From contig JBCFYV010001001.1 in the NCBI GenBank assembly GCA_039000515.1, positions 941,830 to 1,005,829 of the forward strand: a stretch of 64,000 nt of DNA. The letters run 5' to 3'. Source of the DNA: Timema cristinae. Lineage: Eukaryota > Arthropoda > Insecta > Phasmatodea > Timematidae. Positions 11,099 to 21,206 of this stretch are shown here, one piece after another. Position numbers and translations under genes: made by a program. Below the pieces are notes generated by a model. It made no database searches and was not told where the DNA came from. It worked only from the letters and a program-made list of their open reading frames with translations. Numbering within the stretch: the first letter of the stretch is position 1; each line of letters starts with the position of its first letter.

Positions 11099-14000
11099 GT
11101 GAAAATATTTATATATTATTTTATAATCACAGTGCTATTATGACTTGACAGAAACGGTACAATTTTTGGTATTGTTTTAAAGACATATAATTTTCTCAAT
11201 TTAATTTTACAAAATATTAGTGACTTAGCACAATTATTTCAATAAATATATAGTTTTTTCACTTTATTGACTATAATTTTCCTGTTCTTACTTTCTGAGT
11301 AGCTTTATCCGGACTGTCACAGATGACAAATAAGAAAACAGTAGTGATGGAACTTTGTGCGATCAGCCATAAGAAGTTCCTCGTTACACCTAGAAGATAG
11401 ATGGATAAATAAATAGATAGAATTTTACCTTATACTAAATAAATCGGAATTATGTAGGGTACTAATAAATCGTACAGTACATTAACTATTGAATTAAGAG
11501 TTTTAAACAACTAGATTAGGTATTCGCGATTGGTGGTAAGTATCTTAACATGGATGTAATATATATAGCGTTTACCCTCAGGTAACATGTGTTTTCCAAC
11601 ATATCTTTTTATAGATATTAGCCATACACAAAGTGTTTGCTATATATTCTAAGATAAACTAAATTAACTGAGATCAATAATTAATTTGAAATATCAGTAT
11701 AATGTGCCATCGCTTCCTTTAAATCAAATACACTATGCTAATACTATTTTGATGTTACTGAAAAAAATTCAAAAACAATAATTGAACATATTTATATATA
11801 ATTTACAATGATGTAGGTATTTATTTCCCTCCGTATATCACCTATAGTACACTGTATTCGAATAACTTCAGGAAGACGTTACTAAATCTATTTTTATGTA
11901 TTAATAAAACAAGCAAATTCGTGTAGTACATGACTTTGTGGTATTTAGAAGTTCTTGGCGATTTTGGTACATAAAGGTTGCTAAAGGGTACTAAAGGTTT
12001 GCATGTTTACTAAACTATTATCTTTTTTGATATTTACTTGCCGTTGATGAGCATAGATATAATGTTATAGATGAATATTGTGAGGACCACAAACTGAAAT
12101 ATGATGAAACAAGAGTAGGTATAGCAGACAGATTCTCCTAACTGTCGCGTCAGTTGACTTAGTTGAAGCCAGAGAACTCTGTAGTTCGCCAGGACAAGTC
12201 TCAAATCTTTGTGCTGTGAGACATCCTTAAAAAAATCACCAAAACATGACAAAGCTACTCTTATGTTACCCGCTTCGTTGGCCACATGGTCTAAGACACT
12301 ACACTCACAATAAACTAGACTGCCGATGACGGGGAGATCATGGTTCTATCTCGGTCGGGTGTACTCGGTTGGTTTTTCTTAAATTGTTTCCTCTCTTTCT
12401 CACGAAAATGGGGTACACTTCTAAATTCAACTTCCAAATACTAACTCATTTAAGTAACTAGTACACAACCGTACAACCCAAACGGGTGTAAGAGTGAAAA
12501 TATAAAAAAATAGGCATTTTTGTGTTAAAAATTTTGTGATGCTTTGAGGAATGATTATTTTTAACCCATAACTTAAAATCTACATTAATTAATCCTATTA
12601 AATAACTTATCTTTGTATGTGATATTAGGCTTAGTCATAATCGAGGAAACACTAAACCAAATAAACTAAGGCCCCGTTCAGACGAGCGCGCGTGAGCTGG
12701 TTCACTAGAGCCAAAACGAGGAGTAGGGCATTGGTCTTATGGAACCTTTCAGACGAGCGAGGTAGTGAGGGTCGAACCAGATCATTGAGGTGAGCTAGCT
12801 CACATAAGTTCGCTCACTCAAAAGAGTCGTTAATGAAGAGTCGTTCATAAGAGTCATATCGTTCACCGCATGGCTCGCTCGCTCCCAATCCCTTCACCCC
12901 TTTAACATTCTAACTAGTTCTCACAATTCCCGTTCCGAGCGTGCAAATCAGTCCCTTTCCTTTCAACTTATGAACAAATTAAGTTTTATGTGTAATTTAT
13001 CCGAATCCTATTGTTTTTGAATTTTTTAATTTATTTCTTACTCATATTACTTATAATAATTAACCTTAGCATATAAGCTTTAGTGTCCAATTCACAAACT
13101 ATATCTAAGTAATGTTAAGAAAAATAGTTAGTTTAATATTGTATGCAGTACTGCTATCTAGTAACGAAGTAAGCATTTATAGTTGTTATTTTCTTAGTAG
13201 AAACAAAGAACGACAGAAGAGTCGTGAATGACAAACACTCCTGACTCTTTCCAGAGCGGATGAACGAGAGCGAAAAAGTCGTGAGTAATGGCGGCCTGAA
13301 TGACTCGCTCGCGAAGCGAGAGTTGTTCGTTCACAGCTCTCGTTCAAGAGTCGTTCAATTTGAATGACTCGCTCACGAACGACCATCACTAGCGCGAGTG
13401 GTTGTCGTTGCTCGACCTCTAGTGAAGCCTTATGGCTTTGCCAGGGCTTACCGTGCCAGCTCTCCGAGCCGGCTCTGTCTACCACTAGTAGGCGCGCGTG
13501 AGCTGAAGCTCAGTATAGAAATATCCTTGTTTCAAGTTGCATGCGAAGGAAAAAAACGTAGCCGTCTTCAATACAGAGCATCTTATTGAATAGATTCGAC
13601 TGCGGCCAGCATTGTGGGACACCAGGTGTAATGATTATAGTAATCGAAACAAGAAAATTACAGGTTGGTTGGAAATTTGCCAACACACCTGGATTTGATG
13701 ACTTGTCATTAGAAAAGAAAAAAAATCATAGGTAAGTAGTAATAAATATAGTATGCTAGTTGTTAGAAGGATAGGCTGGATCTCGCGCAGCGACCAGTTT
13801 AAAAGAAATACTAACTGGTTGTTGCGTGTCTAAGATTCTTTTGAATATGAGTACAGGAGTGCATTATGCATTGTTTTGTAATTCCTTAAATAGTTTATAA
13901 AATGTGTTGGAATATACTCAATTTCTTATTTAAGAAGTGGAACGCTCCTATCTCAAAAACATAAACTAGGATAGATATCTAGGGTTCGCGTGAATTTATC

Positions 14001-16948
14001 GGATTTCTTGGTCTGCCAGGTGAATAAACATTTTTCAACCAAACAGAAACTTTATGGTTTGGCCGATGACCTGTTCTGGTGTGTTTTCTTCAACGTGCAT
14101 GAAAATAAGGAACAAAGAGTCCGATTGTGTAGAGTGAAATGAGCCCTTTAATACGATGTGATGGCTGAAGCACATACCAGTATAATAGTGGCAAATTATA
14201 GTACAACTTCCTCTAAATTTAACCTTCCTCATCCCGGTCACACTAGCGTAATTAGTACTTAAGCGTATAGCCCGAACAGGCAGTAAGACGTGGGGGACGA
14301 GGAACAACAGAAGGAGACTGTAGCTGAGCCAAATCATACAAGCACGTCTGGTCAGTCATCCAAAAAGAGGCCAAAATATCCTGTGGAAAGTATGTACGAA
14401 GTCCTCAAAGATAGTTTACAGCAAATGCGTGCTAGTGAACTAAGAATGCAGGAAGAATTTGTAACTGATGAGGACATCCATTTCCTACTTTCCGTCCTTC
14501 CATCTATAAAGCGTGTCCTTGAATCAACAAAAATGCAAATGAGAGCAGAAATAATGCAAGTCATCATGAAATTTTCAAATAATTCCATTCCCAATCAATA
14601 CCCTTTAACTTATCCACTTTCTAACTATCCTTACCAAAACCAAGCCTTTTCATATCAAAACCAAAATCCCATCAGTCGATACGAACCATATACCTCTCAG
14701 GTAGGCCTAGCCATACTACATATCCCTCATTTTGAGACTTATGGCATTCATTCGGTACAAGTACCTCTTACTGAAACCCCACATAGATCAAACCATTGCT
14801 CAACTCTCAGTCATCCATCTTCAACTGCCTCTTCCCTTATGACAGACGCCTCCAGTGTTTTGGACTTGGTAGATTTTTCTGCATAAATTGAGTTTGATTA
14901 TTGAATTCATTTTCATCACGTCTTTAAAACTTTCAATACTATGATTTTGATTTTTTTTTACTGAAAGTCAATTCAATAAAGTTAAATGCATTCACTTTGT
15001 TACACTTCATTATTCCCCCCTCCCACCTTCCTTCTAGACAAAATAAGTGCGGGATAGGAGGAACAGTAGTTGACCGTTACAAAATTTACTAAAATTAATT
15101 TATATATTAATACGCCAAGTCATATGATTTGTAGCTGTCATTTTGATAGCTATCCACATCCATAAATAATATAGTAAAATAATTGTTTCAATGCTTTGCA
15201 TAAAAATTATTATTGTAATTTGTAAACTATATAACTTACTATTCCTACTGGGTTTTCTTACTATAAATACTTATAACCTCTTTATATTATGGTGCTCTTA
15301 ATTTTACTTGTCCTAAACCTTATAATTTACCTTAGTGTGACAACTAATCTCTCTACAGCAGTGTAAGGCTACAAAGTTTTTTTTAAATTTGTCCAAAATG
15401 TCCAATGGTTACCATTGTTTGAGGTTTAATGATGTGTCAGCCACCAGTATACTAATTTATTTCAGAATATCATTGATATATCTCCAAAGTCTGTCAACAT
15501 AATTCAATCTGCCTAAGGGTCTCGAATTTGACTATCGGTACGGCCGTTAATCTCAGTTTTATAGACCAAAGCTACTACTTTTTTCATTCATCCTTTCATT
15601 TGTCCTCATGAAACTGAGTTGATCCCGTTCCAGATCCACTGCTTCACAGAACAATCATTAAGTGCCGGGGATCGAGCCTGGGACCTCTGGATTCGTAAAC
15701 AAGTACTCTGACCACTATACTACATAGGTGGACATAAATACTAATAGTCTCTCAAATTGTTTTTAGTTTCACTCAAGGTCAGTATATTAAATAAAAGCAA
15801 TAAATTAAACGTACCTTTTATTGGTCCAGAAAGGTAGCAAGTTTAACCTTGCATGATTCCACTATGACTCAGCTCATGAGATAGGGTCATAGTGGAATAC
15901 ATCAAGGTAAGACTACTACCTTTCAGGGTAAACGAAATGTCTCTTCCGATTGAGTAAACGGATTATTAATTTTATAAATAAATCTTGATAACTATGTTTA
16001 AAGATAGAACAATGAGGTTCTAAAATGTGCTAAGATGCGATAATGCAACAAACGAACCTTGAGTAACTGGACCATGAGTGCGTCAGCTGCCTTCTCCAGG
16101 GCGCAGCAGTTGAGGTACCAAGTGATAACAGCAGTGGAGCGGGTCAGGTTTACCAACCAGTAAACCGACACGTCCCTGGAACAAGGTGTCATCTTGTATC
16201 ATTGAGCGATCAAATTTGGATGGAAGGGAACAACAATTACTAAGCTTGCTATTTCATTTTCTATAACAAAAAAAACAACAACTTGTTTGATTAAAATAAA
16301 TACAATTTTGCTTGAGTAGACGTGTTTAATTTTTAAACCCCACGAACGTCGGTTCCTGAGACGAACCAATGTTCGTTGGTTCAAACCCAACCGGGTAGGC
16401 GGATTTTTCTTGAAAGATAAAATTATGTAGCACAACTACCTTCGAAGGGGAAGTTAAGCCCTCTGTCGCATGTCAATTGTGGCTTGTAAGAGAACCCTGG
16501 AAGGTATATGAAAATACCTTTCCCAGCAAAATTGGTAGGCCTTATCGCTCTCGTTCATAGAAATTCTCGTGTGCTGGTATACTTGGTTGTTTCAGAAAGT
16601 GCACGTCAAATAATTAATATAAATATTAGCTGAATATTATTAATCTTGACAGTTTTTGGATATTGGTCTCGAACGCAATGTGTAGTTCATACAACCAGCA
16701 GCAAATAGTGTTTGTTGATTCAACGATAAGCACACTGCTGTTTTCCTTGTCCTATCCATGAGTTTTGTCTAGAAAGCCTCAGATCGTCAAATAGTTTGCA
16801 TGATAAGTATTTATACAGCCGATCACGTAACAGAAGATGTGAGTATAAACGTTTTTACCCATTTTCCCATTTAGAAGCACTAGTAACAATAGTTCATCAT
16901 CGCTTGAGTCAGGTTTACATAATGATGATGATGATGATTATGATTATG

Positions 16949-16979
<31 letters not shown>

Positions 16980-19900
16980 TTATTATGTTACTCAGTTTGT
17001 TGGCAATGACAATGACACCGGTGCCGATCACACAAATGGGACGCGGTGTCCAATTGAGAAAAGAAAAAAAAACCAACAACTTACCTGAAATTCCACGGTT
17101 GAAGGGTTCCGTAGGCCAATACCTCGTAAGATAGCTGCAAGCAAAGTATGATGACTGCCTTTAAGATGAGTCCAGGTATAAGGTATCTCCTCGAAGGTAT
17201 TTCCAGACAACTTCTCGTTACTTTCAGGAACAATCTCTGAAAACGTCATCCAGCTCAATTGTGACATATTATATCATTATGCTTCTAGAGCAGGGCTATC
17301 TAAGACGTAGTCCATGAAACGATTTTATACGGCCCTCCCATGTGTTACGGCTTTTGATTTTCACCCACCAAAAAACAAAACACTCTCGTTGCAAAACTAG
17401 AGCGCGAACCTAGCTTACCAAGAGCATTTCATTGCGTCAACGTTAGATGTCTCGTATGGGTGACCTGGCGGTCTAGGGGTAAGGTATCAGACCTCTGTGC
17501 TGGGGGTCCAGGGTTCAATCCTTGGTCCCGGCACAGATTTATCTGATTGCCTTCCTTCACCTCTGACAAGACATGTATTAATCACAACTTTCACTCTCCC
17601 TCATAGATATTCAGTGTGGAAGACAACGGGGAACCACAACGTTTTCTAAACTTCCCTAGTATATGGTATTTCTACCAGATGGTGCAGGTAATTCTTTCCG
17701 CATATTTATGCGCATGTTGAAAAATCATGTAGGTAAATAAAATGATGTTTAAATACAATATATTTATTACTAGCCCCCTTCCCCGTAAAAAAATATTGTA
17801 AATAATCCTGTAAAACAAAGCTTCAAATCATCCATCATGTCAATATAAAAACAAAACTTTTTTTACTTATTTAAAAAAAAAATACAGTCCTACCATCATT
17901 GTATAGCTCCCTCCCTTTTTTATCCTCCCTCCTATTTTCATCTCATTCCTCTTTCCTCACCCCTATCCCCCCGCCCCCTTCACCAACCACACTTTCCCTT
18001 CAACAACTTTTTTTTTCCAACGACTATATAATATAACTTACTATCGACATTTTTATGGGGAATAAATTAAATTTTCAAAATAAAATATAGCCTATGTTAC
18101 TCGCTGATAATGTAGCTTTATATTGGTGAGAATTTTTAAAATCGGTCCAGTAGTTTTTGAGTTTATCCATTACAAACAAAAAACTAAAAATCAAATCTTT
18201 CCTCTTTATAATATTAGTATAGATATAAATGTCCATTTCAAAGGATAGTTAAAACAAACCGATTCTTTTTATGAAAAGAAGCTCGGAGAAAACGAAATTT
18301 TAGAAACTTGCTCTAGAAATAAAATGGCGACGATACTATCAGCTGAGCGTCAGTTTATCAAGAGATCTATTATGTTTAATGTGGTGCTTGATAGATGTTA
18401 CTGCTTGTCGTAAGTCAAAGTGCCGCAACCACATAGCTACGAATCCACGTAACTATTATCCATGCACGTTGAGGACTTAATGCACAAGGTGAAAATGTAT
18501 TAACATTAGCTTTCCCACCTGAAAATAAAACCAATTGTTGCAATATCTTGCGACGTTCCTCGCCTCTGTCCAATTGATGAGGGGTGCCAGAACCACTGGG
18601 AGGCAAAGGTTGATGCCGAGCGCTGCGTAGAGAGACTGTGCAAAGTGTCCTTGAGGGACAACGCCAAGGAACCACGACTTGAGGGTGAAAGAAAGGGTAC
18701 CAATGAAGCACAGGTAGTGCGCGCAACTGTACAAAATGGCACTGGAATATTTCTTGAATGTCATCTCTCCTGAAACCAATGAACCGATCGTAGGTACAGT
18801 ACCCCTATGGCTTCTTTGGTGCTGACTGACAGCTCACAGCTGACTTCTGAAATCAACATTTAGGTATATACCTACGTTTTGACTGTCAGAAGTGACAGCT
18901 GCTAAACATATGATTTTGCAGATCATATGGTTTGGCGTAGGGATACATAATTTGGTCTGGTAACTTTTCAAAGCCGTCAAGATGTCAGCATCAAAGAAGA
19001 CATGGAGCTACTGTAGCCCTGAAAACCTGTAGTAGCTCAAGGGCGTAGAATGTTAATATTTTGGGGGAGGGGGGGATCACTAGAAAATGTGACTATACCT
19101 TTAGCCAAAATATATAATATTGCGCGCCTAGGCTACAACAATCATATCCCATTAGTTGAAAGATTAGTCAGTACTAATGTACCGATGTCCAAGGAACGTC
19201 CAAATGTACTAATCGTACATCCTTTCCATGGAGGCTCTTTCGATGTCTCGATGAGATGAGACGATGGTGACAATAAGAATGAGACTGTGAAACCAGTGGA
19301 AACACAGAGGGCGGTATCTAAGAACGTTAGTGAATGCTTAGTGGACCGATAGTGTGGTCCCAAGCACACTATCGCTCCACCTTTTAATCTATGATGACCC
19401 AAGAAGACCCACGCTAGTGTCCACTAAGTCAAGTTCTTACATACGGCTCTGAAATCTAACTTTAAGCCTAACAAACCAAAACCCTGGTGACCATTGGAGT
19501 ATTTCCCCTTCCGGAAAAATACCCAAGGTGCCATTCTGGAACTGATCCCGGGACTCCTAGGCTCGTAGCCAGGTGCACTGACCCCTAAACCATGGGGCCG
19601 GGAACCTTTTAGCCAACAAAAGTTTTTATACGTGCAGTACATATGGACATCCCCCTAAGGTGTGTCCATAAAATTTTAGGGGGTCTGGCCCACCGGAAAC
19701 CCCCATTTATATATCCTTGGTAGGAAGGACACGTTTATCATAATGTTTTTTGTGTGTGTTTTTTTTTGTGCTAGGCACCCCGTCTCACTACCCATTTGGG
19801 TTGTACGCATATGTACTAACTACGCTAATGTGTGGACGAGGACAATTTATGATTAACTACCCCCAGTATATCCAACCGGGATCTCCGTAATCGGGAGTCC

Positions 19901-20167
19901 AGTATATTGTGAAAGTGACGCCTAAGACCATTGGACCACTGAAGAGTGTATTGTGCTGTTACCTGTTTCTGTCCACTGAATGGGTAGTGACCCCAGTCCA
20001 CGCAGTAGTAAGTACAATGGCTTGATAGATTGACAGTAGGAGTCTTGGAACGGTTCACGCCCGTGAACGTCTGCAGGGGTAACTCTGATCTTGTGTGAAC
20101 GGCTCTTGTTAGTCAGCCTCCTGTGGGCGTTAGGGAGCTCCAAAGAATCGACTGTCGACACCCACAT
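7469..20167 (-). CDS. Gustatory receptor gene, 3' end missing
   Basis: Insect gustatory receptors are seven-transmembrane ligand-gated channels of sensory neuron membranes. Seven exons were rebuilt on the minus strand: 20167-19963, 18769-18519, 17236-17085, 16175-16058, 12225-12042, 11389-11292 and 7540-7469. They total 1080 nt (360 codons) with compatible phases and no stop. Hallmarks are SIKPLYLLLRGLGSLPIQ near the N-terminus, RVLWLQLSQLTRQLGESVCY, LFVICDSPDKATQKVGVKFQ and ETLLLIRMTTVDEE. The plus-strand neighbour shares six exon junctions; this gene has one extra intron splitting exon 3. Two terminal exons (about 50 residues) are not found before the copia element and the gap. The intron after 12042 uses a GC donor. 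Similarity to CO2-receptor-type Grs is inference. The start at 20167 is the only ATG in the open stretch before the conserved block. Confidence 0.85.
7541..8423. other. Gr intron sequence, no clear feature
   Basis: AT-rich intron of the minus-strand Gr. Around 8145-8215 a fragment (ACCATAGAG...GGTAAGCTTGCTACC) resembles one arm of the hairpin element at 15829-15924. Confidence 0.4.
8424..8757 (+). repeat. Dispersed G/C-tract repeat, copy 1
   Basis: About 335 bp beginning AAGGCCGTAGCCAGCCAATA and ending in CCCAACCTACCCCTTGGCGC. A second copy is at 54771-55118. Ends pair imperfectly (AAGGCCGTAGC against GCTACGCACCTT in the second copy), so a small non-autonomous DNA transposon is likely. Confidence 0.7.
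9300..9475 (+). repeat. hAT-like element fragment (tentative)
   Basis: The left side reads CAGGGGCTCCCGAACTT and the right side GCGTCGCGACTCACAGCTCG followed by GGAACCT, the style of hAT non-autonomous ends. No target duplication is clear. Confidence 0.35.
9476..10302. other. Gr intron sequence, no feature seen
   Basis: AT-rich intronic DNA between exons 5 and 6 of the minus-strand Gr. Nothing coding or repeated within the window was recognised. Confidence 0.4.
10303..10371. repeat. (TA)n microsatellite
   Basis: Nearly pure TA dinucleotide run with two TT interruptions. Confidence 0.95.
10372..11013. other. Gr intron sequence, no feature seen
   Basis: Intronic DNA of moderate GC. A short stretch near 10648-10700 (CAGCTCGCGACCCCC) looks like the edge of an old hAT-type element, too short to call. 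Confidence 0.35.
11014..11098. repeat. Compound (CA)n-(TA)n-(TG)n microsatellite
   Basis: About 46 bp of CA, then AAAATATATATATA, then about 24 bp of TG. The CA and TG arms are complementary, so the tract can fold into a long hairpin. It explains the His/Thr and Cys/Val-repeat ORF seen through it. Confidence 0.95.
11292..11389 (-). CDS. Minus-strand Gr exon 5
   Basis: Acceptor TCTTCTAG|GTGTAAC (phase 1), donor CAGAAA|GTAAGA (phase 0), 98 nt. It reads WLIAQSSITTVFLFVICDSP then DKATQK, the TM6 and ICD/ICN motif of the family. It is too short to stand out as an ORF and was found by homology to the plus-gene exon 5. Confidence 0.85.
12042..12225 (-). CDS. Minus-strand Gr exon 4
   Basis: Acceptor TTTTTTTAAG|GATG (phase 0), 184 nt, phase 1 out. 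It holds the best conserved block, LWLQLSQLTRQLGESVCYTY, then a transmembrane span (CFIIFQFVVLTIFIYNIISM). The donor is AACG|GCAAGTAAA, a GC donor with otherwise ideal consensus. The nearby GT four bases on would bring in a stop in exon 5. Confidence 0.88.
12270..12495 (+). repeat. SINE family B copy
   Basis: Head ACCCGCTTCGTTGGCCACAT, B box near GGTTCTATCTCGG, then TTGGTTTTTCTTAAATTG, the CTTCTAAATTCAAC body and the ACCCAAACGGGTGTAAG tail. It ends about 45 bp from exon 4 of the minus-strand Gr, inside the intron just upstream of the acceptor. Confidence 0.8.
12668..13400. repeat. Inverted-repeat-rich GAGTCGTTC element(s)
   Basis: The left edge GGCCCCGTTCAGACGAGCG resembles termini of PIF/Harbinger-type MITEs. 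Inside are many GAGTCGTTC, GAATGACTCGCTC and CTCGCTCGCGAAGCGAG motifs on both strands that can pair with each other. GCGCGCGTGAGCT recurs as a direct repeat at about 12687 and 13492. This looks like nested or rearranged MITEs; boundaries are uncertain. Confidence 0.5.
14190..14292 (+). repeat. SINE family B 3' end
   Basis: It contains TCTAAATTTAACCTTCCTCA, CACTAGCGTAATTAGTACTT and CCCGAACAGGCAGTAAGACG, the last ~100 bp of family B. It abuts the BESS reading frame directly and seems to have cut off its 5' part. Confidence 0.7.
14290..14886 (+). pseudogene. BESS-domain protein fragment (3' part)
   Basis: An open frame of about 198 codons without a proper start: the first codon is GTG and an in-frame stop lies just upstream in SINE tail sequence. 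Residues near 60-95 read TDEDIHFLLSVLPSIKRVLE followed by a basic helix, which fits the BESS motif found C-terminal to MADF DNA-binding domains in insects and in PIF/Harbinger-associated proteins. The C-terminal part is Asn/Tyr/Pro/Ser-rich. A poly(A) signal AATAAA lies at 14975-14980. It sits inside an intron of the minus-strand Gr on the opposite strand. It could be a truncated gene, a terminal exon or a transposon remnant. A candidate upstream mini-exon (VGWKFANTPGFDD, donor CATAG|GTAAGT near 13730) is weak. Confidence 0.6.
14887..15509. other. 3' flank of BESS fragment and AT-rich intron
   Basis: Contains the AATAAA signal at 14975. No other feature seen. Confidence 0.5.
15510..15730 (-). 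repeat. SINE family F copy
   Basis: Read on the minus strand: TAGTATAGTGGTCAGAGTAC (A box), GGCTCGATCCCCGG (B box), then a body with CTGTGAAGCAGTGGATCTGG and GAGGACAAATGAAAGG. The same order occurs at 53387-53545 on the plus strand. Confidence 0.7.
15829..15924. repeat. 96-bp hairpin (foldback) element
   Basis: The arms are about 44 bp: GAAAGGTAGCAAGTTTAACC on the left pairs with the complement of GGTAAGACTACTACCTTTC on the right. Both arms contain ATTCCACTATGA. Related pieces occur near 8145, 50395 and 54290-54395, so this is a dispersed family. Confidence 0.75.
16058..16175 (-). CDS. Minus-strand Gr exon 3b
   Basis: Acceptor TTGTTCCAG|GGACG, donor CTCAAG|GTTCGT, 118 nt (phase 2 in, phase 0 out). 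It encodes DVSVYWLVNLTRSTAVITWY, matching the [17 protein letters not shown] region of the plus gene. The single leading base completes an Arg codon with exon 3a. Confidence 0.82.
16330..16560 (+). repeat. SINE family D copy
   Basis: Shares AGCACAACTACCTTCGAAGG, GAAGTTAAG, AAGAGAACCCTGGAAGG and GAAAATACCTT...GCAAAATTGG with 23870-24215 and, inverted, 51745-52025. The head has a tRNA-like B box GGTTCAAACCC. Confidence 0.7.
16920..16980. repeat. (ATG)n/(AAT)n microsatellite
   Basis: ATG repeats grade into AAT repeats. The Met/Ile-rich ORF across it is an artefact. Confidence 0.9.
17085..17236 (-). CDS. Minus-strand Gr exon 3a
   Basis: Acceptor TTTTCAG|AGATTG, donor TTTCAG|GTAAGT, 152 nt (phase 0 in, phase 2 out). 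The correct frame reads SRRYLIPGLILKAVIILCLQ, a transmembrane span. The longer ORF in another frame here is a shadow. It matches the first half of the undivided exon 3 of the plus gene. Confidence 0.78.
17457..17700 (+). repeat. SINE with family A head and family D-like 3' part
   Basis: The head GACCTGGCGGTCTAGGGGTA...GGTTCAATCCTTGGTCCCGG is family A. After CACCTCTGACAAGACATG the sequence turns into ATTCAGTGTGGAAGACAACG and ACCAGATGGTGCAGG, which match the 3' side of the family D copy at 24120-24210. A mosaic element. Confidence 0.6.
18050..18232 (+). mobile_element. 3' end of a non-LTR retrotransposon
   Basis: The stretch AAATCGGTCCAGTAGTTTTT, then GAGTTTATCCATTACAAACA and the terminal CTTTATAATATTAGTATAGA, is the style of 3' tails of RTE-like LINEs common in insect genomes. 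Only the tail is present. The family name is from memory. Confidence 0.55.
18365..18450 (+). repeat. Short dispersed repeat
   Basis: GTGGTGCTTGATAGATG...GTCGTAAGTCAAAGTGCCGC then AACCACATAG recurs at 55632-55705 with a few changes. It lies just inside the intron after exon 2 of the minus-strand Gr. Nature unknown. Confidence 0.55.
18519..18769 (-). CDS. Minus-strand Gr exon 2 (TM1-TM2)
   Basis: Acceptor GGTTTCAG|GAGAG (phase 1), donor TTTCAG|GTGGGA (phase 0), 251 nt. It encodes hydrophobic spans YSCAHYLCFIGTLSF and YAALGINLCLPVVLAPLI and ends NNWFYFQ, matching NHWAEFQ of the plus gene. A TA-flanked MITE lies just 27 bp upstream of the acceptor. Confidence 0.87.
18797..19013. mobile_element. 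TA-flanked MITE, copy 1 (217 bp)
   Basis: Flanked by TA on both sides. Termini CAGTACCCCTATGGCTTCTT and, inverted, AAGAAGACATGGAGCTACTG form the terminal inverted repeats. The interior has GATCATATGGTTTGGCGTAG. CAGT ends and TA target sites suggest a Tc1/mariner-type MITE. Its end is 27 bp from the exon 2 acceptor of the minus-strand Gr. Confidence 0.85.
19110..19605 (-). repeat. SINE family C copy
   Basis: On the minus strand it starts CCCATGGTTTAGGGGTCAGT (A box), then GAGTCCCGGGATCAGTTCC (B box), and continues with CCGGAAGGGGAAATACTCC and a body with CCATGGAAAGGATGTACGAT. Other copies are at 25449-25765, 39575-39885 and 48030-48260. Confidence 0.75.
19770..19935 (-). repeat. SINE family B copy with internal deletion
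   Basis: Tail CCCGTCTCACTACCCATTTG followed by head segments (GGGATCTCCGTAATCGGGAG, AGTGACGCCTAAGACCATTG). The middle of the element is missing. It ends about 28 bp before the donor side of minus-strand Gr exon 1. Confidence 0.7.
19963..20167 (-). CDS. Minus-strand Gr exon 1
   Basis: ATG at 20167; 68 codons plus one base. The C-terminal half carries the Gr signature SIKPLYLLLRGLGSLPIQ, aligned to [18 protein letters not shown] of the plus gene. The donor is ACAG|GTAACA (phase 1), the same position and phase as the plus gene. The first 13 codons fall in the duplicated block. Confidence 0.82.
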
Positions 20168-20636
20168 TCTCTAATCAAATGTGGAAGAGCAAGGAACTAA
20201 TTTAGATTATACTGCAGTTAAAGAGCACTAAAGCATATGTCCAAATTATAACCTCCATATTTTAATTTATTTAACTCCTTTGTCCTGACTTTGTACTGCG
20301 TCAGTGACCAACACTATAGTACCAGCGGGCTGATGTATGGAAATTTCTTCTGATTTGATTACGAGGTTTTCGACCTCTGTAAGTTATGAATGAACTTCAT
20401 TTGTTCCTATGTTGTGTGGAGAGTCAATGGCTAGTAAATAAACAAACTACTACCAACGCACTCTTTAAAGTAACCAAGAATTAATCTGTTGCAGTATTGT
20501 ATTTTCAGTAGTTTACTTCATTTTTCATATCGATTCTTGTATCTCATTGTAAAATAAAAGTTACCAGTATTTTCTCTAAGAAACACACAATTTTTTTAAA
20601 AATAAGAGGTATTTAACGTGCACTTACCTGCCTTTT

Positions 20637-20867
20637 TGGCCACATGGTATAAGGCGTCACTCTCGCAATTAATAGCTGATGACGGGAATATAGAGGTTCG
20701 AACCCTTGTTGGTTGTATTGAAGGTGACTTTTCTAAATTTTTAACATTCTCCCTCCACGAAAATTCACGTGCACTACCTATAAACTTTTCTCCTCTTTAA
20801 CACATTAATGTAGTTAATATATATGCGTATTACCCAAACGGGTGTTAATACGCGGTGACAAACGCAA
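20637..20867 (+). repeat. SINE family B copy
   Basis: Duplicate of 508-735, with the tail reading ACCCAAACGGGTGTTAATAC. Confidence 0.8.
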
Positions 20868-20973
20868 AATTAATCAAGCGTAATGCCTATGGTTTCCCAA
20901 CAAAACAAATTGTTAAACATAATTCAAAACTTGTTTTAGCGCCATTGATTGTAATGATGCCTGATTCAGTGAT

Positions 20974-21206
20974 TGCATTGTCTAAGGCGTCATTCTCATG
21001 TTAGGCTAGACTGCTGATGACAGGGATATCGGGGTCCGAATCCCGGTTGGATCTACTGAAGTTTTCTCACAATTATTTTTACACTCTCCCTCCACGCAAA
21101 TGAGGGTAGCTTCCTCTAAATTCAACCTTCCTCACCCGTAACTCATCAGCGTAATTAGTATTTATTTATTTAACCTGAACAGGTTGTATGACGTGATACT
21201 AAAAAA
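20974..21206 (+). repeat. SINE family B copy
   Basis: Duplicate of 845-1072. Confidence 0.8.

Noticed and set aside
10954..11148. His/Thr-Cys/Val repeat ORF
   Set aside because: Translation of a CA/TA/TG microsatellite.
13186..13589. Arg/Ser-rich ORFs of 63-99 codons
   Set aside because: They lie in the inverted-repeat-rich MITE region and reflect its GAGTCGTTC repeats.
14290..14292. GTG as a start codon for the BESS frame
   Set aside because: It lies in SINE tail sequence next to an in-frame stop; the frame is a truncated piece, not a complete gene.
17028..17267. 79-codon minus-strand ORF over Gr exon 3a
   Set aside because: Wrong frame. The phase set by exons 2 and 3b selects another frame that reads a transmembrane span.
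18415..18742. Two further minus-strand ORFs over Gr exon 2
   Set aside because: Out-of-frame shadows of the exon reading NNWFYFQ.
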